Source: Streptomyces piniterrae (GTDB lineage: Bacteria; Actinomycetota; Actinomycetes; Streptomycetales; Streptomycetaceae). From it: DNA of 64,000 bases. This document shows positions 1 to 7,930 of the stretch, one piece after another (the stretch's first letter is position 1; each line of letters opens with the position of its first letter). The position numbers were made by a program, and so were the translations under genes. The notes under the pieces are model-generated. The model made no database searches and was not told the origin of the DNA. It was given only the letters and a program-made list of their open reading frames with translations. The stretch lies in the NCBI RefSeq assembly GCF_005048155.1, contig NZ_SUMB01000015.1, positions 124,001 to 188,000 of the forward strand, in the 5' to 3' direction.

Positions 1-231
1 GCCCATGTGGGTAACCTGCGCACCCGGGGAGCCCTCGCCGTTGAGCGCACTGCCCAGGACGCCATTGAGGATTCCGACCTCGCCGAGGACGTCAACGTTC
101 AGGTCGTGCGACCTACACGACGAGCCTTGACTGATGCCGACGCCGCCGTGGGCATTGGCCGTGCCGGCGCCGAGGAAGCCGACGCTGCCGAGGACGGCGG
201 CCACGACGGCAGCCTTGTGAAGCTTGCGCAT
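1..231 (-). CDS. Small secreted protein of the CRSHD two-cysteine family, 3' end outside window
   Basis: Seen: ATG at 229-231 with a GGAG ribosome site just upstream, then 77 residues with no stop before the window edge. Residues 1-27 form a signal peptide (MRKLHKA start, small residues before HGG). Cys39 opens the motif CRSHDLNVDVLG, followed by LNGEGSPGAQ. The second cysteine seen in the paralogue at 3538 would lie beyond the edge. The paralogues at 3538-3843 and 4818-5513 share this domain. Inference: an exported, probably disulfide-bonded cell-surface protein, because it sits in the same cluster as a chaplin. No function is known to me. The upstream block is nearly identical to that of the 3538 gene, so the two are probably co-regulated. 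Confidence 0.8.
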   Translation of the reverse strand, partial: MRKLHKAAVVAAVLGSVGFLGAGTANAHGGVGISQGSSCRSHDLNVDVLGEVGILNGVLGSALNGEGSPGAQVTHMG

Positions 232-277
232 TTCGTCTCCGGTGGATTCGAGCGGATTCGATCGGTATTTGATCGAG

Positions 278-306
278 TTCGTACAGTTACGGGAGGCTAA
301 TACGAA
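278..306 (-). promoter_or_regulatory. Conserved upstream block with TTCGTA / TACGAA inverted repeat
   Basis: Read on the minus strand, TTCGTA and TACGAA flank 17 bases that include CGTAAC. The whole interval from about 310 down to the start codon at 231 aligns almost base for base with the region before the 3538 gene. This suggests a shared promoter or operator. CGTAAC resembles what I recall of ECF sigma -35 elements such as those read by BldN, but that link is only a guess. Confidence 0.5.
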
Positions 307-483
307 ATATCCCCCCGGCCGCTCAACGACGCGCCGGGTCCGACCGCCGAGCGGGTGTCGGCCCGGCAGGCGCCCCGCACGCCCATCAGGCCGGCCCCTC
401 GACCGGCCGAAACCGGCGCGGATGCCCCGTGACGCACCACCAGTTCGACGGCACCCTCGATGAATTCGCCGCACGCACGCAAA

Positions 484-518
484 CGGGCCCTTCGGGGGGA
501 TCACCCCCGAAGGGCCCG
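484..518 (-). terminator. Intrinsic terminator after the 552-1061 gene
   Basis: A perfect 15-bp stem (484-498 with 504-518) closes a GATCA loop. It lies 34 bases past the stop codon of the minus-strand gene at 552. Confidence 0.8.
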
Positions 519-551
519 CGGCGCGCGTCGCGCGTGGCGGCCCAGCGGCTC

Positions 552-1061
552 TTACCTGGAGCTGGAGCTGGCGAAGGCGTTGGCCTGAGTGTTCTCCTGG
601 GTGCAGGCGGTACCGAAGGACTGCGCAGCGCCGAGCAGGCCGACCGGCAGGTCGAAGTTGAGCAGCGTCTGCGGGCTGCACTCCTGGTACGGACGGAAGA
701 GGCCGCTCTGGTCACCCGGGCCCGACTTCGGGGGGTTGGTGATCTGCGGGGAGAGATCCGGGTTGAGCTGCGGGTTGACCTGCGGGGAGACCTCCGGGGC
801 CCGCTCCGGGCCGGGGGCCGGAGCAGCCTGGGGGGCGGCCTGCTGCTGGCCGTGGTGCGAGCCGGAAGTGTGCGAGGTGGCCTGCGAAGCGGTCCAGGCG
901 GCGGCCTGGGGGGTGTCTGGCGAGCCGGACTGCTGCGGAACAGGGGGCGCGGCGGCACCGCCGTATCCGACGGGGGCGTCGGCATAGCTGGCGCCGGCAC
1001 TGGCGGCGGACAGACCACCGGCCGCTGCGAAGACGAGCGCGACCTGCTGAAGCTTGCGCAT
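552..1061 (-). CDS. Secreted Pro/Gln-rich protein with rodlin-like C-terminus
   Basis: 169 residues. The start ATG at 1061 has a GAAGG ribosome site. Residues 1-27 are a signal peptide beginning MRKLQQVA, like the neighbouring secreted paralogues. A long low-complexity linker rich in Pro, Gln, Ala and Ser follows, with one His-rich spot. The last 45 residues hold two cysteines: ECSPQTLLNFDLPVG and then TACTQENTQANA. That pattern (Cys, hydrophobic stretch, Cys, then an ENxTQA-type end) resembles what I remember of the rodlin C-terminus, but the similarity is short. Inference: an exported surface protein working near the chaplin encoded next door. It has its own terminator at 484-518. Confidence 0.7.
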   Translation of the reverse strand: MRKLQQVALVFAAAGGLSAASAGASYADAPVGYGGAAAPPVPQQSGSPDTPQAAAWTASQATSHTSGSHHGQQQAAPQAAPAPGPERAPEVSPQVNPQLNPDLSPQITNPPKSGPGDQSGLFRPYQECSPQTLLNFDLPVGLLGAAQSFGTACTQENTQANAFASSSSR

Positions 1062-1564
1062 GGACTCGGCCCTTCATTACCTGTACATGGAAATCTGAAT
1101 TACTTATTGCTGTCTCGTGTGCGCCAGCAGTGGTGGTCCTGGTCCTTCACACCCTGCGTATCCGGCTTCGGACGGCCCACGGGCCCATTCGCCTTCGTTC
1201 GCTTTCGCTGTTCTCTCCCAAGGGCAACGGGATCTGCGCTGATCCAGTCACGGGAGCCGGCACCGGGTCACCCGTTTGCCGACTGACCTGAATCCTTTGG
1301 GGTGTTGGCCGCCGTACCTTCACAACAGCCGGCGATATCCGCCCGGTTACTACGCGAGCGCGCGTACAGCCGTCACTTCCCACACAGGCCAGTACCGCGG
1401 CGGGAACCGGCCATCGCCCAACACCGCTGATAATTCCCAACGTTCAGCCCTGACGCCCCGATCAAGGCAGGGCCTCGTATGAGTGTGGGACCCGGCGACC
1501 ACCGGGCCCCACATTCATACGTGACGAAGTGACAGCCGCGAACAGCTGTCGCTGCCCACTACCT
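1062..1564. other. Intergenic region between secreted protein gene and chaplin
   Basis: No convincing gene on either strand. It holds the promoter region of the 1061 gene at its left end (AT-richer stretch near 1085-1120) and the chaplin terminator at 1477-1520. Confidence 0.6.
1477..1520 (-). terminator. Intrinsic terminator after the chaplin gene
   Basis: A 19-bp near-perfect stem (1477-1495 with 1502-1520, two G:T-type mismatches) with a CGACCA loop, 45 bases past the chaplin stop codon. Confidence 0.8.
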
Positions 1565-2275
1565 TCAGCTGCGGGCGGCGGCGCGGCGGCCCCGGCGGTA
1601 GAGCAGGATGCCGCCCACCATCAGCCCGGCGCTGAGCGGAATCGCCAGACTGACCCTTTCCGAACCGGTGCGTGCCAGCTCGGGGAGAGCGGGAGACGCG
1701 GCCTCCTGGTGACGGTGGTGCGTCACCTCAGCCTTGTGGACCGGAGCCGACGGCGGACGGTGGCGATGCACCGGCTTGTCGTGCTGCTGCTCCGGCTTCT
1801 GGGGCAACGACTGGTGGTGGTGGCGGTGCCCCTTGCCCTTGTGGCCCGATCCCTCGACGTTGGCGCAGCGGTTGCCGAAGGTGGGGTTGAGCACTCCGAT
1901 GCCATTACCCGAGTTGCCGCACACGTTCACCGGCACATGCACCGGAATCTGAGCCAGGTTCCCGGACAGGACTCCCGGGGAGCCGGCGGCCAGACCCTGG
2001 GCGTGCGGTCTGCCCTTGCCATGGCCGTGGTGGCCGTGGCCGCCGATGTTGGCGCAGCGGTTCCGGAGGGCGGGGTTGAGCGCCCCGATGATGTTGACCG
2101 TGTTGCCACAGGCGTTGATCGGGATGTGAATCGGCACCTGAAGCACATTGCCGGACACGACTCCGGGAGAGCCGACGGCGGCGCCCTGGGCACCGGTGTC
2201 GGCAACGGTCGTGCCCGCGCTCGCGAGCAGCAGGCCGCCGGTGGCAGCCGAAGCGGCAATGACCTTTTTGATCAT
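1565..2275 (-). CDS. Long chaplin with two chaplin domains and LAxTG sorting signal
   Basis: 236 residues. ATG at 2275 follows a strong GGAGGAG site, which rules out the longer frame. Order: signal peptide (1-25), chaplin domain 1 (about 36-76) and chaplin domain 2 (about 95-135). Each domain has the two conserved cysteines (ACGNTVN..NRCAN and VCGNSGN..NRCAN). A His-, Lys- and Pro-rich wall-spanning linker follows, then LPELARTG near residue 197, a hydrophobic segment and an Arg-rich tail. Known of the family: ChpA-C-type long chaplins are attached to peptidoglycan by class E sortase through LAxTG, and help coat aerial hyphae with an amyloid-like hydrophobic layer. Two phased repeats lie upstream at 2426-2464. 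Confidence 0.95.
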   Translation of the reverse strand: MIKKVIAASAATGGLLLASAGTTVADTGAQGAAVGSPGVVSGNVLQVPIHIPINACGNTVNIIGALNPALRNRCANIGGHGHHGHGKGRPHAQGLAAGSPGVLSGNLAQIPVHVPVNVCGNSGNGIGVLNPTFGNRCANVEGSGHKGKGHRHHHQSLPQKPEQQHDKPVHRHRPPSAPVHKAEVTHHRHQEAASPALPELARTGSERVSLAIPLSAGLMVGGILLYRRGRRAAARS

Positions 2276-2643
2276 GTGACTCCTCCTTGGCGGTGCGGTC
2301 ACGGCCGCGGACCGCACAAGTCTCAACGACACCGAAGGAGGAAGGCTACGAATCCGGCATTTCGATCACTCTCTCGGCTCGGTGCAGTGCGTTACTCGGC
2401 AGAGGAGTGATGCTATTTCCGGTTTTATGGAGAGATCTTCTCAACGCTATGGAGAGATCTTCTCGATAGCGATCACCTCCGGGACGTCCGGCGCTATCGC
2501 AGCGGTCCACCGAGAGGGAAACCGAATCGAAAACGCCGCACATTCTCCCGTCCGCCCCAGCCGGAGGCACCGGCCGCCCCGCACCACGGACCCGCCCGCC
2601 CTCGCGGACACACCCCGGCCGGTGCACGACCGCGATCGAATGA
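2276..2643. other. Chaplin upstream region
   Basis: No gene seen. This is an AT-richer stretch carrying the pair of 17-bp direct repeats at 2426-2464 and the presumed chaplin promoter. Confidence 0.6.
2426..2464. repeat. Two exact 17-bp direct repeats, 22-bp period, with palindromic core
   Basis: TATGGAGAGATCTTCTC occurs at 2426-2442 and again at 2448-2464. The core GAGAGATCTTCTC is nearly self-complementary. A 22-bp period equals about two helical turns, so two dimers could bind on the same face. The pair lies 150-190 bases before the chaplin start codon. Confidence 0.7.
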
Positions 2644-2856
2644 TCAGCGCTGGCTGGGCACCGGCCACGGCAGCTCACCGAAGCGCAGCCCGGCGATGTC
2701 GGAGGCGGCCTTCACGGGGTGGCCGAGGACACCGGCGATGCCCGTAACGGGTTTGTCGGCGTGGACGGGGGCACCGATGTCGTCGGCGTGGGCGGGGACG
2801 GAGAGGGCCCCGGTGAGAGCGAGGGCTCCGACGACGGTGGCGAGTGCACGGCGCAT
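2644..2856 (-). CDS. Small secreted protein, 70 residues
   Basis: ATG at 2856 has an AGGAG site; longer in-frame starts lack one. The first 25 residues are a signal peptide (MRRALATVV, ending AHADD). The mature part of about 45 residues has no cysteine and ends in LRFGELPWPVPSQR. I do not recognise a family. Its position between a chaplin and the CRSHD paralogues suggests another cell-surface component, but nothing in the protein proves this. Confidence 0.65.
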   Translation of the reverse strand: MRRALATVVGALALTGALSVPAHADDIGAPVHADKPVTGIAGVLGHPVKAASDIAGLRFGELPWPVPSQR

Positions 2857-3537
2857 GGCGGCTCCTACTTCACTTTGTGTCGTGGGTGTGCTGCTTGCGC
2901 AGGCCACCCTTGCACCCGTGCGCGAACGCACGAGGTGCGGCTCGCCGACAGCCCGAAGGCATCACGCAGCTGCGTGACACGCGGGGACGTTCTGGCGTCG
3001 CGGAGGTGACGGGGGCCGGAAAGGACGCGGGCGAACGTCGACGAACCACTACTCGCGCCGCTTGCCCCTGAGCGCGGGTGCGGGCGGCCCCGCCCGAGCC
3101 TCGCCGCTGGGCACCCGGCCACCCAAATCTCCGGTTTTCGCGAAGTGTTGCGCCCCAGGACGGCGGCGTCGCCCCTTGACGGACGGGTCTGACCTCAGCC
3201 GCCGGAGACCCAAGGGGCGCAACCCCGTCAGCGGCGACGCCGGCACGGGCGGAGGCGCCCCGGGACGCGGCCGCGGCCCCGGCCGAGGGGTGCGCGGCCG
3301 AACCATTCGTGTGCGATGCGGCCGAACAGGTGGTTCACCGCGTACCACCTGCTCCGGTTCCCGCCCGTCGACGTTCTGAACTGCCCGGGGGGCGGGGCGA
3401 CTTCCGTGTTGACGCCAAATTTTTGATCCTACTATCCGGCGCGTCGCTGTGCGACTTCGGGACATTTCGTATTAGCGTCCGTAACTGTACGAAGGCGATC
3501 GGTTACAGATCGCATCCGCGCTACCACCGGAGAAGAA
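2857..3537. other. Intergenic region before the 3538 gene
   Basis: No convincing gene in 680 bases. The left part holds the promoter of the 2644-2856 gene. The right end (from about 3463) is the conserved regulatory block of the 3538 gene. The middle is GC-rich with no clear protein on either strand. Confidence 0.55.
3466..3493 (+). promoter_or_regulatory. Conserved upstream block, second copy
   Basis: TTCGTA (3466-3471) and TACGAA (3488-3493) flank 16 bases containing CGTAAC. The block from 3463 to the start codon at 3538 matches the region before the gene at 1-231 with only scattered changes and a one-base gap. Confidence 0.5.
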
Positions 3538-3843
3538 ATGCGCAAGCTTCACAAGGCCGCCCTCGTGGCCGCCGTCCTCGCCAGCGTCGGCATCCTCGGC
3601 GCCGGTACCGCCACCGCCGACGGTCACGGCGGCAAGGGCGGCAAGAAGGGTGGCGGTGACATCACCATCACGCAGGGCAGCTCGTGCAGGTCACATGACA
3701 CGAACGTCGACGTCCTCGGCGAGGTCGGGGTCTTGAACGGCCTGGCCGGCAACCTGCTCGGCGGCGAGGGCTCTCCGGGCGCGCAGTCCACCCACCTGGG
3801 TTCGACCATGGGCTGCGACAACTCCGTCGGCGGCGACAAGTAA
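3538..3843 (+). CDS. Small secreted protein of the CRSHD two-cysteine family
   Basis: 101 residues. The start ATG has GGAGAAGA just upstream. Signal peptide 1-27 begins MRKLHKA, followed by a short Gly/Lys-rich spacer (GGKGGKKGGG). The shared domain runs from Cys50 (SSCRSHDTNVDVLG) to Cys93 (MGCDN), with 43 residues from one cysteine to the next. The same spacing is found in the 4818-5513 protein. This is the most compact complete member of the family in the window. Inference: secreted and disulfide-linked, with expression tied to the gene at 1-231 through the shared upstream block. No known function. Confidence 0.85.
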   Translation: MRKLHKAALVAAVLASVGILGAGTATADGHGGKGGKKGGGDITITQGSSCRSHDTNVDVLGEVGVLNGLAGNLLGGEGSPGAQSTHLGSTMGCDNSVGGDK

Positions 3844-3860
3844 CGGAAAACGGAAACAGG

Positions 3861-3895
3861 CCCCGGCGTCCGAGCCACAAGCTCGGGCGCCGGGG
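3861..3895 (+). terminator. Intrinsic terminator after the 3538 gene
   Basis: A 15-bp stem (3861-3875 with 3881-3895) with a CACAA loop, 18 bases past the stop codon. Confidence 0.8.
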
Positions 3896-4280
3896 CTCAT
3901 TCATGCCTTTTTCCAGTGGGTCGGCCCTCGAGTGACCAGGCCGGGCCGGGCCGGGCCGCTCCGGGCGGCCGGATCCCCGCCCGTCCGGATCACGGGCGAC
4001 GTTTGAGCCTCCACGGGCCTCACACCGGCCGGAGGAATTCCCCCGACCTCGCGGATCCGCCGTGCTGAGCACGCGTCATGGACGACGACCGATGCCCCTG
4101 CTGGAGGCCGGGAGGCCAGGAGGCGTTGACCGGGCGGTCATCTCACGTGTCACACCAGGCGTACTGACACCCCGCCAGTACGGAACACGGGCGCACGGCC
4201 ACACGGCCTCCGCCCCATCCCCGTAGCCCCATCTCCCGCGCCCCCTCCCCCGCGCCCCCATCTCCCCCCGACACAGCAGT

Positions 4281-4309
4281 GCCGGGCTCGGATTTCCATC
4301 CGGCCCGGC
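4281..4309 (-). terminator. Intrinsic terminator after the 4327 gene
   Basis: GCCGGGC (4281-4287) pairs with GCCCGGC (4303-4309), and an inner GGAT pairs with ATCC. It lies 18 bases past the stop codon of the minus-strand gene. Confidence 0.6.
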
Positions 4310-4326
4310 CATGCACTGTCTGACGT

Positions 4327-4692
4327 TCAGAGCCCAATACGGGGCTTCTTGATGTGGGGCATCTTGAAGCCCCTGGGCAGCCGTGCATCGTTGGAGCAGT
4401 CCACGACCGGCCCCACCTTCGTGTACCCCCCGCCCAGGAACTCGCTGTGGGGCCACACCACATGATGGCGGGAGACCGTCTCGCAGCTCTTGTTCTGCTT
4501 GATGACGTGCTTGCCGCCCTTGGTCCTGTAGACGGACTCGCTCTTGTCCTCGCAGATGGTGTTGCCCTGGGCCGTGTGGCGGCAGCCGTTCGAGTCCCCG
4601 CCGGCGTACGCCTGGGTGGTGGCACCGGCGAACGTCACGGCGAGGCCGCCCAGAATTCCCGAGACGACAACGAGCTTCTTCCCACTGAACAT
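4327..4692 (-). CDS. Secreted four-cysteine protein of unknown function
   Basis: 121 residues. Signal peptide of about 30 residues (MFSGKKLVVVSG, ending AYAGG). The mature part carries four cysteines (NGCRHT, TICEDK, KSCETV, VDCSND), probably two disulfides, and a basic end (PHIKKPRIGL). I do not recognise the family. It follows the 4818-5513 gene on the same strand, but two hairpins (4772-4810 and 4717-4753) separate them, so it probably has its own promoter. Confidence 0.7.
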   Translation of the reverse strand: MFSGKKLVVVSGILGGLAVTFAGATTQAYAGGDSNGCRHTAQGNTICEDKSESVYRTKGGKHVIKQNKSCETVSRHHVVWPHSEFLGGGYTKVGPVVDCSNDARLPRGFKMPHIKKPRIGL

Positions 4693-4716
4693 GCGTTGTG
4701 TTCCTTTGCGGTCGAT

Positions 4717-4753
4717 GCCCGGGCGCGCACCGCGAAACGGACCGCGCCCGGGC
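4717..4753. repeat. 11-bp inverted repeat in the 4692 gene upstream region
   Basis: GCCCGGGCGCG (4717-4727) pairs with CGCGCCCGGGC (4743-4753) across 15 bases. It could be an operator for the 4692 gene or a second terminator behind the upstream gene. Confidence 0.5.
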
Positions 4754-4771
4754 TGACGAGGGTCGAAAAGC

Positions 4772-4810
4772 GGGCCCCGGTGCCGGGCCTGAGGCTCGGC
4801 ACCGGGGCCC
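4772..4810 (-). terminator. Intrinsic terminator after the 4818 gene
   Basis: An 18-bp stem (4772-4789 with 4793-4810) with one mismatch and a TGA loop, starting 8 bases past the stop codon. Confidence 0.8.
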
Positions 4811-4817
4811 CTTCCCG

Positions 4818-5513
4818 TTACTTTTCGCTCTTGACGGTGTTGTCGCAGCCCATGTTGGAGCCCTGCTTGGTGTGCTGCGCACCCGGGGAGCCCTCACCGT
4901 TGAGCGCGTTGCCCAGCGCGCCGTTCAGGATCCCGACCTGGCCGAGGACGTCGACGTTCAGGTCGTGCGACCGGCACTGGGTGCTCTGCTCGATCTTGAC
5001 GTCACCCCTGCCGTGGTGGTGGCGGCGGCGCTTGGCCTCCTGGTCCTCCTCCTGGGCCGGGGCCTGCGGAGCGGCCTGCGGAGCCGGGGCAGCCTGCGGG
5101 GCCGGCTGCGGAGCGGCCTGCGGAGCCTGGGCGATGGGGACGACCTGCGGGGCCGGCTGGGGAGCGGCCTGGGGAGCCGGCTGCGGAGCCATCTGCGGGG
5201 CCGGGGCGACAACCTGCGGAGCCGGCTGCGGAGCCACCTGGGGAGCCGGAGCCTGCGGGGCCGGCTGGGGAGCGGCCTGAGGGGCCGGCTGCGGCGCCAT
5301 CTGCGGGGCCGGGGCAGCCTGCGGAGCCATCTCCGGAGCCGAGTGCAGGTACCCGCCGTGCCCACGGCCGGCATCCGCGCTGGCCCCCGAAGCAGACGCC
5401 GACCATGCAGAGACCTCCGGGCCGCCACCGTGAGCCAAGCTGACGCCGGCACCGAAGGTGGACAGACAGCCGACGGCTGCTACGACGATCGCGACTTTCT
5501 GAAGTTTGCGCAT
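4818..5513 (-). CDS. Secreted CRSHD-family protein with long Pro-Ala-Pro-Gln repeat stalk
   Basis: 231 residues from ATG 5513 (GAAGG site; starts further upstream lack one). Signal peptide 1-28 (MRKLQKVA). About 110 residues made of PAPQ, MAPQ and AAPQ units form an extended stalk. A charged patch (EEDQEAKRRRHHH) follows, then the shared domain: QCRSHDLNVDVLGQVG, LNGEGSPGAQ, MGCDN. The 43-residue cysteine spacing matches the 3538 protein. Inference: the same surface domain displayed at the end of a flexible Pro-rich stalk that could cross the cell wall. The repeats are also direct DNA repeats, so copy number may vary between strains. Confidence 0.85.
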   Translation of the reverse strand: MRKLQKVAIVVAAVGCLSTFGAGVSLAHGGGPEVSAWSASASGASADAGRGHGGYLHSAPEMAPQAAPAPQMAPQPAPQAAPQPAPQAPAPQVAPQPAPQVVAPAPQMAPQPAPQAAPQPAPQVVPIAQAPQAAPQPAPQAAPAPQAAPQAPAQEEDQEAKRRRHHHGRGDVKIEQSTQCRSHDLNVDVLGQVGILNGALGNALNGEGSPGAQHTKQGSNMGCDNTVKSEK

Positions 5514-6316
5514 GAACCCTTGATCCTTCATTCCAGGTGGATGGAGACCGGACTTGACTACTTGTTGTAACAATATGCACACCAAAAGTAGCCATCCTGG
5601 GATTTCATCCCATTCCGCACCCCGTGTCGGACCACGAAGTAAGCCTTCCGCGGGTCCGACGCGACACTCGCAGCGCCGATCTCCGGCACATTTCGAAGCC
5701 GACGGCGGACCCCATCGCTTCTCCCCTGATTCGCGTCATGCGCGTCAGAAGCAACACTCCCTCAGGAAATATCGAGGACACGGCCGCGGCGGATTCACCC
5801 GCCGCACTCCCTGGGAGAGCAACGAGACGTCACCCCGTTCTGGTCACGGGAGTTGATACGCGGTCACCCATTTGCCCCGCGGCCACACCGGCGACTCCAC
5901 CTCGGCTCAACGCGCAAGAAGCCGCTTTCTTACGGAACGTGATGCTGCGGGCCAGGACGCGCCCGTGCGGAGCGCGAAAACACCGGAACTCGCTGACGGA
6001 GAGCCGATGATCCGGCGATACGACCGAAGGCCATCGGATGCCGATGACGTTGCCAACCACCAAGCCGGAAGGCGCCGTTCCCCTCCAGGAAAGCGCTGTT
6101 CCCCTCCGGGAAAGTGCTGTTTATCTCCAGAGGCAACCGTTGTTGATCAGTTCCGGAGCAGCGCAGACTATGCCTTCTGCCGCCCCCGGTCAGCGTGGAC
6201 TTCGTGTCGCTCCGGCGCTTCGCGCCGCACACAACAACCGGTCCGGTAGCCCTTCTTCATGTCCCTAGGCCGCTGGCTTCGGTCCGCACCGCTACCTCGA
6301 GAGCCTGAACAACTTC
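5514..6316. other. Intergenic region before the glycosyltransferase gene
   Basis: About 800 bases of relatively low GC with no convincing gene. It holds the divergent promoters of the 5513 and 6317 genes and a 21-bp tandem repeat at 6077-6128. Confidence 0.55.
6077..6128. repeat. 21-bp tandem repeat, about 2.4 copies
   Basis: GTTCCCCTCCAGGAAAGCGCT at 6077-6097 is followed directly by a copy with two changes (6098-6118) and then a partial third copy starting GTTTATCTCC. It lies about 200 bases before the glycosyltransferase start. Confidence 0.7.
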
Positions 6317-7804
6317 ATGAATTCCCACATAGCCGTTTGCCGGCGCCGCCTTCCCGTCTGGCTGATCCCGATGTTGTGGACTTTCGCACTCGGCCTGTGG
6401 GGGCTTTCCCGGCAGCACAGCGTATGGCGCGACGAGGCCGCCACCTGGCAGGTGGCCCGACGGACCGCCGCTGAGATCTGGCACATGTTGGGACAGGTCG
6501 ATGTCGTGCACGGGCTCTATTACCTGCTGATGCATGGGCTCTTCGAGATTTTCGGCCCCAGCACCACGACTCTGCGGCTGCCTTCCGTGCTGGCAACGGC
6601 AGTGGCGGCGGGCTGTCTGGCGGTCATCGGCAAGCGGCTGGCCGGGTCCTGGACGGGCTTGGGGGCAGGGCTGGCGTTCGGGCTGCTCCCGGCCGTGCAG
6701 TTCTATCTCCAAGAGGGCCGCCCGTACGCGCTGGTCGTCGCCGGGTCCGCGATCTCCACGCTGCTGCTGGTGACGGTGCTCAAGGGCCGTGGCTGGGCGA
6801 TGCGCTGGGCGGCGTACGGCGGGACGGTCCTGGTGTGCGGGCTGCTGAACTGGCTGTCGCTGCTGATCCTGCCCGCGCACCTGGCAACTCTGGCCTGGAC
6901 ACGGGCCGGTCGCGGTGTGTGGACACGCTGGGCAGCGGCTTCGACGGCCGCTGTGGCGTGCGTACTGCCGCTGATCCTTTTCAGCCGAGGACAGTCCGAG
7001 CAGGTGTCCTGGATACCGCCGCTGACCTGGCACATGATGATCGGCCCGGCGGTCCTGCTGACGATCGGCGGCCTCGGAGCCCTACTGGACCGGCCACGGG
7101 CAGGCCAACTCTCGGCGGCGGTCGTCGGGTTGCCGCTGCTGGCGGTGCCGCAGATCGCCCTGATCGGTATCTCCCTGGCCCAGCCGCTGTTTCTGGACCG
7201 GTACATCTTGTTCAGCATGCTGGGGCTGGCCCTGCTGATCGGGGCGGCGCTGAGTGCGGCCATACGCGCGGCCGCACCGCGGTTCCCGAGAGCATCGATG
7301 TGGATCCTCCCCGTGGCGGTGGCCGTGGCGATGGTGGCACTGCTGCCGCAATCGCTGGCCAAGCGCTCCCCCGACAGTCGGGTGGACGACGTCCTGGCGG
7401 TGGCGGCGGACGTACGACGACTCAAGGAGACCGGAGCTGCGGTGCTCTTCATACCCGCGGCACGGCGCGACACCGAGCTGGTCTCCCCCGAAGCCTTCAC
7501 CGGCCTCCGGGACATAGCCCTCATGGAGGGCCCGGAGGAGTCCGGAACGCTGAAGGGTGTGGAGGCCGACCCGGCCCGGATACGGGCTGCGATGCTGACC
7601 CAGCAAAGGATCCTGCTGGTCACGGACGCCACGGAGGTGGCACAGCCGGTGTCGGCGGAGCGGGACAGGGTGAAGACCTCCGTGCTGAAGGAGTACTTCA
7701 CGGTGGTGGCGGACCAGCAGATACGCGGCCGGAGGGTGACGGTCTACAAGCGCCTCGGCACACCCGGGCCAGTCGGACCAGGAGGCATGTCAGCCGCCAT
7801 GTGA
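6317..7804 (+). CDS. GT-C fold membrane glycosyltransferase (ArnT/PMT-like)
   Basis: 495 residues. About ten or more hydrophobic segments between residues 15 and 350, then a soluble C-terminal part of about 130 residues. The first extracellular loop carries WRDEAATWQ near residue 38, the acidic DE motif typical of GT-C enzymes that use lipid-phosphate sugar donors (family PF13231/PMT_2). Known of the family: transfer of a sugar from a polyprenyl-phosphate carrier to a protein or glycan outside the membrane. Substrate unknown. An internal ATG at 6374 would give a shorter form. Its location beside several Pro-rich secreted proteins makes surface protein glycosylation a reasonable guess, not more. 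Confidence 0.8.
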   Translation: MNSHIAVCRRRLPVWLIPMLWTFALGLWGLSRQHSVWRDEAATWQVARRTAAEIWHMLGQVDVVHGLYYLLMHGLFEIFGPSTTTLRLPSVLATAVAAGCLAVIGKRLAGSWTGLGAGLAFGLLPAVQFYLQEGRPYALVVAGSAISTLLLVTVLKGRGWAMRWAAYGGTVLVCGLLNWLSLLILPAHLATLAWTRAGRGVWTRWAAASTAAVACVLPLILFSRGQSEQVSWIPPLTWHMMIGPAVLLTIGGLGALLDRPRAGQLSAAVVGLPLLAVPQIALIGISLAQPLFLDRYILFSMLGLALLIGAALSAAIRAAAPRFPRASMWILPVAVAVAMVALLPQSLAKRSPDSRVDDVLAVAADVRRLKETGAAVLFIPAARRDTELVSPEAFTGLRDIALMEGPEESGTLKGVEADPARIRAAMLTQQRILLVTDATEVAQPVSAERDRVKTSVLKEYFTVVADQQIRGRRVTVYKRLGTPGPVGPGGMSAAM

Positions 7805-7889
7805 GAGGGAGCCCACACCTCTCGAAGGAGGCGATGCGGCGCAGGGGGCGTTCTTCGATCCCTCTGCCCCGGTGCCGCGGCTGAACGAA

Positions 7890-7924
7890 AAACCCCAGGT
7901 CGGATCTGCTCCGACCTGGGGTTT
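7890..7924. terminator. Bidirectional terminator between glycosyltransferase and tRNA-Thr
   Basis: A perfect 15-bp stem (7890-7904 with 7910-7924) with A-rich and T-rich flanks. It serves the plus-strand gene ending at 7804 and the minus-strand tRNA ending at 7931. Confidence 0.85.
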
Positions 7925-7930
7925 CGACTG

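Larger units (their letters stand above)
3844..4326. other. Intergenic region between convergent secreted protein genes
   Basis: Holds the terminators at 3861-3895 (plus-strand gene) and 4281-4309 (minus-strand gene). Nothing else supportable seen. Confidence 0.6.

Noticed and set aside
5624..6010. A 128-residue plus-strand ORF before the glycosyltransferase
   Set aside because: No ribosome site, no family, and composition like random GC-rich DNA.
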